Assembly: GCA_022562085.1 (NCBI GenBank)
Contig: JADFPY010000012.1
Span: forward strand, 1,546-37,373
DNA length: 35,828 bases
Direction of reading: 5' to 3'
DNA from: a candidate division KSB1 bacterium
GTDB lineage: Bacteria; Zhuqueibacterota; Zhuqueibacteria; Oceanimicrobiales; Oceanimicrobiaceae
Shown: positions 15,900 to 23,175 of the stretch, piece after piece
Numbering within the stretch: the first letter of the stretch is position 1
How the letters are laid out: every line of letters starts with the position of its first letter
The notes under the pieces: generated by a model
Seen by the model: the letters and a program-made list of their open reading frames with translations, nothing else
Database searches by the model: none
What the model was told of the DNA's origin: nothing
Made by a program: the position numbers and the translations under genes

Positions 15900-16298
15900 T
15901 CAATTCAAACACTCATCACATTGCCCGTAAAATTCCAGTCTGTGATTATTGACCTGATAGTTTGTTGCTTCCTCCACTTTGCGGTTTAACCCGGAGTTGT
16001 GCTCCATCTCAATATCTTTGATCGCTCCGCACGATTCACAAATAAAATGGTAATGCGGATTCACATTCCCATCATATCGATCAAATGTACTGCCAAATTT
16101 CAGTTCTTGAATACAGCCCTGTTCAACAAGAATGCTCAAGTTTCTGTACACGTTCCCGAGGCTTAAAGAGGGAAATTCGTGCTTGAGCTTCTCGTAAATC
16201 CAAGAAGCCGTCGGATGACTCTTGGTAGCTTTTAAGAGACCTAAGATTTTTTGCCGCTGCTTACTTTTGCGGTATTGTTTTTCTCCTCCGGTGTTCAC
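15900..16298 (-). CDS. Fur-family regulator, PerR-like
   Basis: A 132-residue Fur-family protein. The winged-helix part contains SLSLGNVYRNLSILVEQG (45-60, recognition helix). The metal sites match PerR: FD at 72-73, HYH at 82-84 and Asp95 in CGAIKDIE; Fur proteins usually have Glu at that last place. Structural zinc cysteines are CESC (87-90) and CDEC (127-130), and NHRLEFYGQC is close to PerR of Bacillus. PerR proteins sense peroxide through Fe-catalysed His oxidation and control haem genes in Bacillus (established). Its position inside the haem operon fits the same role and possible self-control. Confidence 0.92.
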   Translation of the reverse strand: MNTGGEKQYRKSKQRQKILGLLKATKSHPTASWIYEKLKHEFPSLSLGNVYRNLSILVEQGCIQELKFGSTFDRYDGNVNPHYHFICESCGAIKDIEMEHNSGLNRKVEEATNYQVNNHRLEFYGQCDECLN

Positions 16299-16362
16299 AC
16301 CAATTCTTTCCTTATCCTAAATACTGAAGCTGCTACAATATATTTCTTTCCCTAAATTTCGT

Positions 16363-17763
16363 TTAGACCGTTCTTGAATAGAGCGGCCCGCTTTGCTTCT
16401 TTTGAGCAAGATATTTGTCGAAAACCATGGTGATGTTTCTGATCAACAGGCGTCCCATGTCGGTCACCGCGATCAGGTCGTTGGCCAATTCGATGAGACC
16501 ATCTGCCGCAAAATATTCCAATTCGGGCAAAGCGTCTGCAAAATACCGGTCAAAATTGATCTGAAATTTTTCTTCGACTCGCCGTTTATTCAGCTCGAAG
16601 TCGCACATCAGCCTCATGATCACATAGCGCCGCAAGCGATCGTCCTGCGTTAAACGATAGCCTCTTTGTGTGGCCAACTCGTTTTTGTCAATGGTCTGAT
16701 AATAGTTCGGAATTTCCTTTATATTTTGCGCATACACATCCTGAAGCTGACTGATGCTCGACATGCCCAGGCCGTATAAATCACAACCCGATTGCGTGGA
16801 ATACCCCTGAAAATTGCGGTAGAGGGTTTTCTCGTATAAAGCTTGAGTTAACGAATCATCAGCTTTGGCAAAATGGTCCATGCCGATGTAAACGTACCCT
16901 ACCGAAGTCAACTTTTCGATGGTGGCTTTTAAAATGCAGAGTTTTTCGCTGGCTTTAGGCAAGGTCGTGTTCTCGATGATGCGCTGATGTTTTTTCATCC
17001 ACGGCACATGAGCATAATTGAAAACGGCAAGCCGATCCGGAGAGACATCGATAATTCGGTCGAGTGTGCGGCTAAACGAATCGACTGTTTGGAAAGGCAG
17101 TCCGTAGATCAAGTCCAGATTGATGCTGTCGAAGCCGCGCGCACGCAAACCCTGAAATGCCCAGCGGGTCAATTCTTCTGATTGCAATCGGTTGATCGTT
17201 TCCTGAACCTTTGGCTCGAAATCCTGAACTCCCATACTGGCGCGGTTGAATCCGACCTCGTGCAGCGCATCCAGATGTGCATCAGTCAGGCCTCTCGGAT
17301 CGATCTCCACGCCAATTTCAGCGTCCCGATGAAAATCAAAATGCTCACGGATGCCGTCGAACAGACGACGAATCTGCTCGGGACTCAAGTACGTGGGGGT
17401 GCCGCCACCCCAATGCAATTGCGCGACTTGACGGCCACTTTTGATTTTCGAGCTAATAAGCTTAATTTCTTTAAGCAAATAATCAATGTATTCATCGATG
17501 CGCTGGCGGTTGTGAGTAATGATCATGGTGCAGCCACAAAAATAGCACAGGGTGTCGCAAAACGGCAGGTGGAAGTACAAGGAGAGATCGACTGGATCGT
17601 AGTTCTTATTGGTGCGACGGATTTCTTCTTGAAATTCCTGCTGACCAAATTCAGTAGTAAACTGTGGCGCCGTAGGATAGCTGGTATAACGCGGACCCGG
17701 CCGGTCGTACCGGCGCAGCATCTCAATATCGACAATCATTGGTTTAGATTTATTTTTGCTCAT
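16363..17763 (-). CDS. hemN: Oxygen-independent coproporphyrinogen III dehydrogenase
   Basis: A 466-residue radical-SAM enzyme that decarboxylates coproporphyrinogen III to protoporphyrinogen IX. The cluster motif FCDTLCYFCGC gives C69, C73, C76 and the extra C78 typical of true HemN rather than HemW. YTSYPTAPQF near residue 26, LHWGGGTPTYLSPEQ, and GVQDF are also family signatures. Length matches HemN. Its start overlaps the end of hemE by 14 nt. No hemF is present in the window, so this route is the only one seen. Confidence 0.97.
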   Translation of the reverse strand: MSKNKSKPMIVDIEMLRRYDRPGPRYTSYPTAPQFTTEFGQQEFQEEIRRTNKNYDPVDLSLYFHLPFCDTLCYFCGCTMIITHNRQRIDEYIDYLLKEIKLISSKIKSGRQVAQLHWGGGTPTYLSPEQIRRLFDGIREHFDFHRDAEIGVEIDPRGLTDAHLDALHEVGFNRASMGVQDFEPKVQETINRLQSEELTRWAFQGLRARGFDSINLDLIYGLPFQTVDSFSRTLDRIIDVSPDRLAVFNYAHVPWMKKHQRIIENTTLPKASEKLCILKATIEKLTSVGYVYIGMDHFAKADDSLTQALYEKTLYRNFQGYSTQSGCDLYGLGMSSISQLQDVYAQNIKEIPNYYQTIDKNELATQRGYRLTQDDRLRRYVIMRLMCDFELNKRRVEEKFQINFDRYFADALPELEYFAADGLIELANDLIAVTDMGRLLIRNITMVFDKYLAQKKQSGPLYSRTV

Positions 17764-18808
17764 GAAACTTCGGACTCTCTTCTTTCACAAACTGCACCAT
17801 AGCTTGGGCATGCTGCACCGGCGTTTGCGGCAAAATACCGTGACCTAAGTTGAAAATGTGTCCCGAACCTTTGCCCGCCTTTTCCAGCACATGAATCACT
17901 TCCGCTTTAATGCGCTCCACCGGGGCAAATAGGGCACAGGGGTCTAAATTCCCTTGCAGTGCCACTTTGCCATTCACCCGCTTCTTGATCTCCGCCAGGT
18001 CCTCCCGCCAGGAAATGCTCAGAACGTCCACGCCGATGGCAGCAAGGGCTTCCACGGAATGGCCCGCTTCCCGCGCGAACACGATGATGGGAGCGCCGTG
18101 CTGTTTCACGCGTCGTACCACTTTATTTAGGTAAGGCAGCGAAAACAGGCGATAATACTCCGGCATCAAAATTCCGGCCCAGCTATCAAAAATCTGCACC
18201 ACATCGGCTCCCGCTTTGATTTGGCCGACCAAGAAATCCGCCACCGCAGTTGACAGTTTATCCAGCAAGGTTTTCAGGAGCTCTGGCCGGGTATACATCA
18301 AAGTCTTGATCTGAGTAAAATCTTTCGAACCATGCCCTTCAATCATATAAGCCGCCAGAGTCCACGGTGCGCCGGCAAAACCGATGATGGGCACATGACC
18401 GGCCAGCTCTGTGCGAACCCGTTTAATTGCCTCAAAAACATAGGTTAGCTTTTCTTCGACATCGACAGGGGATAGCGCTTCAATATCTTTTTCATTTCGC
18501 AGCGGTCTCTCAAAAACCGGTCCCCGCCCTTCAAAAAAATTTAAATCCATCCCCATCGCTTCAGGAATCACCAGAATATCGGAAAAAATAATCGCCGCGT
18601 CGACACCCAAAATATCCACTGGTTGCAGCGTAACCTCCGCTGCTAATTCCGGAGTACGACACAGGGTGAGAAAATCTACTTTCGCGCGTACCTTCTGATA
18701 TTCGGGCAAATAGCGCCCTGCCTGTCGCATGATCCAAACAGGGGTCCGTGGAATCGGCTCCCTCCGACAGGCTCTGATCAAGAGGTCATTCTGTAATCGC
18801 TGGCTCAC
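17750..18808 (-). CDS. hemE: Uroporphyrinogen decarboxylase
   Basis: A 352-residue enzyme that decarboxylates the four acetate side chains of uroporphyrinogen III to give coproporphyrinogen III. The two family signatures are visible: PVWIMRQAGRYLPEY near residue 23 and GFAGAPWTLAAYMIEG near residue 143. FSDILVIPEAMGMDL carries the catalytic Asp. It starts with GTG inside the last codons of hemD (23-nt overlap). Confidence 0.97.
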   Translation of the reverse strand: MSQRLQNDLLIRACRREPIPRTPVWIMRQAGRYLPEYQKVRAKVDFLTLCRTPELAAEVTLQPVDILGVDAAIIFSDILVIPEAMGMDLNFFEGRGPVFERPLRNEKDIEALSPVDVEEKLTYVFEAIKRVRTELAGHVPIIGFAGAPWTLAAYMIEGHGSKDFTQIKTLMYTRPELLKTLLDKLSTAVADFLVGQIKAGADVVQIFDSWAGILMPEYYRLFSLPYLNKVVRRVKQHGAPIIVFAREAGHSVEALAAIGVDVLSISWREDLAEIKKRVNGKVALQGNLDPCALFAPVERIKAEVIHVLEKAGKGSGHIFNLGHGILPQTPVQHAQAMVQFVKEESPKFHEQK

Positions 18809-19577
18809 TGAAGTACTCCGAAATGGCTTCTACGAATTCGGCAACCGTGGATTTTTGCGCTAAAATGTCCACCGAGAAATCGTGTTTTGCAATCGCATCT
18901 GCGGTAACGGTCCCAATTGCTGCGACGGCACAGCCATTGCGCTTGCAAACAGTTAGCTTTTCCTTACCAAATACCGCAAGGAAATTCTTAAATGTCGATG
19001 GACTCGTAAACGTTAATAAATCTATCTGCTTTCCATCCATTTTCTCTGTTGGATTTTCTGCTTTGGGAGCCTGGATCTTATAAACCGCGACAACATCCAC
19101 GTTTGCTCCGTAAGCCCGCAGCCCCTTTTCCAGGATGTCTCTGCCCCCCTGAGCCTTCGGAATTAGAACATTTTTCCCGCTCATGTTCAGATCGTGAAAA
19201 GATTGCACAAGCCCTTCCGCGTTAAACTCCTCAGGCACAAAGGTCACCCGGACACCGAATCTCCTGAGCTCAACCTCCGTGCGCTCACCGACCGCTGCAA
19301 TTCGCCTAGCGTTTAAATCTGCGGCGCTTTTCTTTCTTTCGTCCAGACGCTGGAGAAAGAATCGAGCACCGTTCGTCGAAGTGAATACAATCCAATCATA
19401 GTCAAAGAGATTCTCGATGGCCTCATCGCACGCTTGCCAGGAGTCAGGCTCGATGAATTCAATGGTCGGAATGTGGATGACTTCGGCGCCGGCACAGATT
19501 AAGGCGGCTATTAGCTCCTGAGCTTGCTCAGCTGCACGCGTGACCACCACGGTTTTTCCGGTTAGCGGTTTTTTCAT
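18786..19577 (-). CDS. hemD: Uroporphyrinogen-III synthase
   Basis: A 263-residue HemD, which cyclises hydroxymethylbilane with inversion of ring D. The family is poorly conserved; supporting segments are GKTVVVTRAAEQAQEL at the start, DWIVFTSTNGARFFL, RIAAVGERTEVELRRFGV, and LLTFTSPSTFKNFL. I start at the ATG just after the hemC stop (GATATG junction); the longer frame upstream would be inside hemC. It lies between hemC and hemE, as expected. Confidence 0.94.
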   Translation of the reverse strand: MKKPLTGKTVVVTRAAEQAQELIAALICAGAEVIHIPTIEFIEPDSWQACDEAIENLFDYDWIVFTSTNGARFFLQRLDERKKSAADLNARRIAAVGERTEVELRRFGVRVTFVPEEFNAEGLVQSFHDLNMSGKNVLIPKAQGGRDILEKGLRAYGANVDVVAVYKIQAPKAENPTEKMDGKQIDLLTFTSPSTFKNFLAVFGKEKLTVCKRNGCAVAAIGTVTADAIAKHDFSVDILAQKSTVAEFVEAISEYFSEPAITE

Positions 19578-19578
19578 A

Positions 19579-20499
19579 TCAACTGTTGATTCCCGATTTC
19601 TCGAGGAGACTTTCGGCCAGTCGCGAAGCCAGGTCCATCGCCTCCTCAAGGGTTCCCTCTAATTGGTCTCTATGAAAATCTTTACCGTGCTCATTGGCAG
19701 AAAAACCTTGCAGAACGACTTTGCCACTCCGAACGCGACAAAACGCGGCCATGGGGGTCTGGCAGCCGCCGCCCAGGTGCTCTAAGAACAATCGCTCCGC
19801 TTTGACCGCGATTTCGGTTTCACGATCGTTCAAAGGTGCAATCAGATTTCCGGTCTCCTCATCATCCTGTCGAATTTCAATACCTAACGCCCCCTGACCG
19901 ACTGCCGGAATCATCAGTTCGCAACTCAAGAACTGCTGAATTCGATCTTGCCATTTTAAGCGAGCCAAACCCGCAGCGGCCAAAATAAGGCCGTCGTAAT
20001 CGCCGGTTTCAGCTTTCTTGAGGCGCGTGTCGATATTGCCGCGAATATCGATGACATCAAAGTCGGGGCGAACCTTCAACAACTGTGCTTTGCGGCGCAA
20101 GCTGCCGGTGCCAATTTTCGCGCCTGCAGGCAATTCTTCCAGGTTTTTGTGCAGCCGGGTAACCAGGACATCTCTGGGATCAGCCCTTTCGGGAATGGCC
20201 CCTATCATCAGATCCGGCACCGATTCCGTGGGAAGGTCCTTCATACTGTGGACGGCCAAATCGATTTCGCCATCCAGCAATTTCTCTTCGATCTCTTTGA
20301 CAAAAACACCCTTGCCCGGCATCAGGGTCAAGGAGGTGTCCAGAACCTTATCGCCCGTGGTAACAACTTCTAAAACCTCGATCTTCAATTGTGGATGAAT
20401 GTGGAATATTCGATCGATCACCCATTGCGTCTGAGCTTTCGCCAGCATACTGCGGCGCGTGCCAACGCGGAGGACTTTTTTGGAATTTCCCGGGCTCAC
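19579..20499 (-). CDS. hemC: Hydroxymethylbilane synthase (porphobilinogen deaminase)
   Basis: A 306-residue enzyme polymerising four porphobilinogens. RVGTRRSMLAKAQT opens the fold, HSMKDLP (84-90) contains the catalytic Asp, KIGTGSLRRKAQL binds the growing chain, and C246 in HLGGGCQTP carries the dipyrromethane cofactor. It begins with GTG overlapping the hemA stop by 4 nt (GTGA). Confidence 0.97.
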   Translation of the reverse strand: MSPGNSKKVLRVGTRRSMLAKAQTQWVIDRIFHIHPQLKIEVLEVVTTGDKVLDTSLTLMPGKGVFVKEIEEKLLDGEIDLAVHSMKDLPTESVPDLMIGAIPERADPRDVLVTRLHKNLEELPAGAKIGTGSLRRKAQLLKVRPDFDVIDIRGNIDTRLKKAETGDYDGLILAAAGLARLKWQDRIQQFLSCELMIPAVGQGALGIEIRQDDEETGNLIAPLNDRETEIAVKAERLFLEHLGGGCQTPMAAFCRVRSGKVVLQGFSANEHGKDFHRDQLEGTLEEAMDLASRLAESLLEKSGINS

Positions 20500-21794
20500 T
20501 TATTTTGTGGATAGTCTTCTAAATCAAACAAGTTTTGAACTGCCGCGGCATAATGATCTCCATTGCCTTCAGATGCTTCTTCTCTTAAGCGGGTCAAAGG
20601 TTGGTGCAGAAGTTTATTGACAATTCTGCGGCTTAAATCTTGCATTACTTCGGCGTCCTTATCTGAAAGCGTGCCTTTAAATTTTCGGAACGCACGCTGC
20701 AATTCTTGTTCGCGAATTTTTTCCCCTCTGTGACGCAACTTGGTTATTACAGGCTTAGCTTTCAGAGATTGATACCATGCCATAAAGTTGGCAACCTCTT
20801 CATTGATAATGTCCTGGACGCGATTGATTTCGCTGCAGCGGCGCTCAAGGTTCTCCTCGATTTGAGTCTCTAATTGGTCAATATTATAGAGTTGAATGTT
20901 AGGAAGTTTGCCGATTTCCGGCTCAACATCTCTGGGCACAGCGATGTCGATTATAAGACGGCACCGTTCTCCGTATTTTTTCAGCACATTTTTCATTGCT
21001 TCCAAAGTCAAAACGGCATGAGGTGCACCGGTAGAGCAGATTACCACGTCTGCTTCTCCAAGGGATTCCTGCAAGCGATCGAAACTTAAAGCTCGAACAT
21101 GAAACTTTCCCTGAACGTTTTTGGTACGTTCTTGACTTCTATTGATGATGGTTACATTTTGAGCGCCAAGTTGAAATAGTGTTTTAATGGCAATCAAACT
21201 CATTTCACCGATTCCGATGATGAGTATGTTAAGATCTGAAATATCTGGAAACGCCGTTCGCACTAAATTAACCGCTGCTCCGCTGATCGATAGAAAATGT
21301 TTGCTTATTTCAGTTTCGGTGCGGGCTCGTTTCCCCACCCTTAGCGCACTTCCAAATAGAGTTGAAAGCAACACCCCTGCGGTTCCAGACTGCTGCGCCA
21401 ATTCAAAAGCTTCTTTCACTTGACCTTGAATCTGACTTTCGCCCATCACCATGGAATTGATGCCACTGGTGACACAGAACAGATGCTCTATAGCGCTACG
21501 ATTTGATAATGTATACAAATAACCTTCAAAATCTTTAGGGTGGATCTGATGAAAATCTGAGAGAAATGATTTGATTTTGCCTGCTGCAAGTTCAGCGTCA
21601 TTTCTTACAGCATAAATCTCCACCCGATTACAGGTGGAGAGAATGACCGTTTCAGGTACTTCAGAATTTGTGCTACCATTGTTTTTAGTTAGTTGTGAAA
21701 GTGCTTCAATGACTCGTTTTGACGAAAACGCTAATCGCTCTCTTATTTCGATAGGCGTGTTTTTGTGATTAAGTCCAAGTAAAAAAAAATCCAT
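20496..21794 (-). CDS. hemA: Glutamyl-tRNA reductase
   Basis: A 432-residue active-looking GluTR, the first committed enzyme of the C5 haem route. ILSTCNRVEIYAV keeps the catalytic Cys (C55), MVMGESQIQGQVKEAFELA (116-133) is the GluTR signature, and LIIGIGEMSL (191-200) is the NADPH site. The spinal helix (about 300-345) leads to a complete C-terminal dimerisation domain. It heads the operon; the only long upstream space contains the tandem dyads at 22027-22062. It serves as the internal reference for the degenerate copy fused to the sigma-54 activator at 6909-8882. Confidence 0.97.
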   Translation of the reverse strand: MDFFLLGLNHKNTPIEIRERLAFSSKRVIEALSQLTKNNGSTNSEVPETVILSTCNRVEIYAVRNDAELAAGKIKSFLSDFHQIHPKDFEGYLYTLSNRSAIEHLFCVTSGINSMVMGESQIQGQVKEAFELAQQSGTAGVLLSTLFGSALRVGKRARTETEISKHFLSISGAAVNLVRTAFPDISDLNILIIGIGEMSLIAIKTLFQLGAQNVTIINRSQERTKNVQGKFHVRALSFDRLQESLGEADVVICSTGAPHAVLTLEAMKNVLKKYGERCRLIIDIAVPRDVEPEIGKLPNIQLYNIDQLETQIEENLERRCSEINRVQDIINEEVANFMAWYQSLKAKPVITKLRHRGEKIREQELQRAFRKFKGTLSDKDAEVMQDLSRRIVNKLLHQPLTRLREEASEGNGDHYAAAVQNLFDLEDYPQNK

Positions 21795-22412
21795 GAGTAG
21801 TCACATTTTGTGCAAGAACAAAGTTTTTGTTTTATAATATTTGGAACAATTGTTATCTTGTTCAAAAATTATACCAGGCTTTTGCAGAAAATATTTTTTA
21901 GCAAGGATCTAAAGTGGGTTGTAAATTTTCAATTTAAGTGTTTGAAATTTATAGCCTTAAGAAAAGGACCGAATTGACAAATTTCGTTTGGCATATAAGC
22001 CACTTAAAAAACAGGGTCGCGCGTGTTTTTCAATGTGAAAAACATATTTTTAATTTTGAAAAAACGTAATTAAGGTGAGTAGCTGCTTTGAGGCTGGAAA
22101 CACAACACAGAGCACAGCAGAAAAGAATTCCAGGGTTGTACGCTACAACAAGAAATGGGATGCCTATTAAATTGCAGCCGATGAAAGAGACCAAATTTTT
22201 ATTTTTCTGGGCTTTGATTATCGCAAGGATAATTCAATTACTTTAACGTTGATTTTGTCACTATAAACTACGATCTTTTGTGCCACATTCATTACAGTAG
22301 AAATGTATTTTGCCATCTGAACCAAGCATGACTATTTGCTTGTGGTTATTCTCAGGAACAGCTCAATTTCCTTTTGCGAAACGATTGAAGAGAACCGCTG
22401 GCCAACTTCTTC
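21795..22412. other. Upstream region of the haem operon
   Basis: No gene is evident in this ~600-bp AT-rich region. Close to hemA there is an AACAATTGTT palindrome (about 21844-21853) with flanking TTGTTC/GAACAA half-sites. The tandem dyads lie about 230-270 bp upstream of hemA. I searched by eye for a reverse-strand -24/-12 element with GG-N10-GC spacing and found none. Confidence 0.5.
22024..22062. promoter_or_regulatory. Tandem dyads upstream of the hemA operon
   Basis: TTTTCA-ATG-TGAAAA at 22027-22041 lies inside a perfect 9-bp-arm palindrome (22024-22044). A degraded dyad TTTTAA-TTT-TGAAAA follows at 22048-22062, with centres exactly 21 bp apart. The arms and the 21-bp phasing match those at 6009-6044. 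They lie 230-268 bp upstream of hemA, a typical enhancer distance. Confidence 0.6.
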
Positions 22413-23017
22413 TTAAGTCTTTTCCTGCCGTACGGATAGGCCGTACGAATCCACCACTCGGTCGGCGCCCGACTCGGAGTATTCGGCAGACACGAGCTTC
22501 AAAGCTACGAGAACATGACGATTGGCGGAAGGGACGAACCCAATAAACCTCGCCAAAGTGACCCGTGCAACCAAAACCAGGTGCCCACTCAACCAAATCA
22601 GAAAAGCAAAGCTGCTCACGATGTGAACCATATCCACGTATAAAAAATCCCCTTTTGGTTTAAATCAAAAACAAGTGGAAATCCTGAAATAATAACAACG
22701 CAGATTGTTAAAAAAGAAAAGAGGCCGATTTTGTAATGAAATTGTGCAGCGTATTTCCTAACCGCGAAATAGTGTTGCCACTGGTAAATCGCATACGGTA
22801 GTAAAGCCGCAATTCCCAAAATCCAGTGAACGGTTGCAAGTGCGGTCGAGCTTCGTAAAAATTGTCCAAAAAAAACAGCAAGAAATCCGGAAAGAGATTC
22901 AAAAAACAAGAAGCTAAAAACGATTAACAGCAGGGGAGACTTCCATTTAGAAAGGGGTCTTTTGGTTTTGCCATTCTTGAGAAATTTCTCTAAGTTTCCT
23001 TTTTGGTCGGATCTCAT
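22413..23017 (-). pseudogene. Cytochrome b-like membrane protein, frameshifted
   Basis: The first frame encodes ~133 residues with three membrane helices carrying histidines in haem-ligand-like places (TVHWILGIAALLPYAIYQ, then WQHYF, then QFHYKIGLFSF). It then stops at 22616. The -1 frame continues the same protein as DFLYVDMVHIVSSFAFLIWL and SGHLVLVARV, a fourth helix with two His. Together these look like a four-helix dihaem cytochrome b. The break is at CAAAAGGGGATTTTTTATA, two homopolymers, so sequencing error, mutation or slippage are all possible. The remaining C-terminal frame ends in unrelated-looking sequence. It follows the SulP gene on the same strand. Confidence 0.65.
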
Positions 23018-23175
23018 TTTTCATATTAAGATAAGAATTTTCTTGAAAAATTTCAAACTTGAAAATTTTATTTAGGCTATTGATAAATCTAAGGAGATAA
23101 AGATGATGGTTATCTTGAAGGTGGTGCGTAAAACATTTCCGAAGCATCCAAACCTTCGAAAGGTTCAATCCGCAT

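Noticed and set aside
21795-22062. Sigma-54 -24/-12 promoter for the haem operon
   Set aside because: No GG-N10-GC pair was found on the hemA strand in this region.
22310-22546. Plus-strand open frame near the end of the cytochrome b relic
   Set aside because: It is antisense to the relic and rich in Arg/Pro as expected for a shadow of GC-rich sequence.
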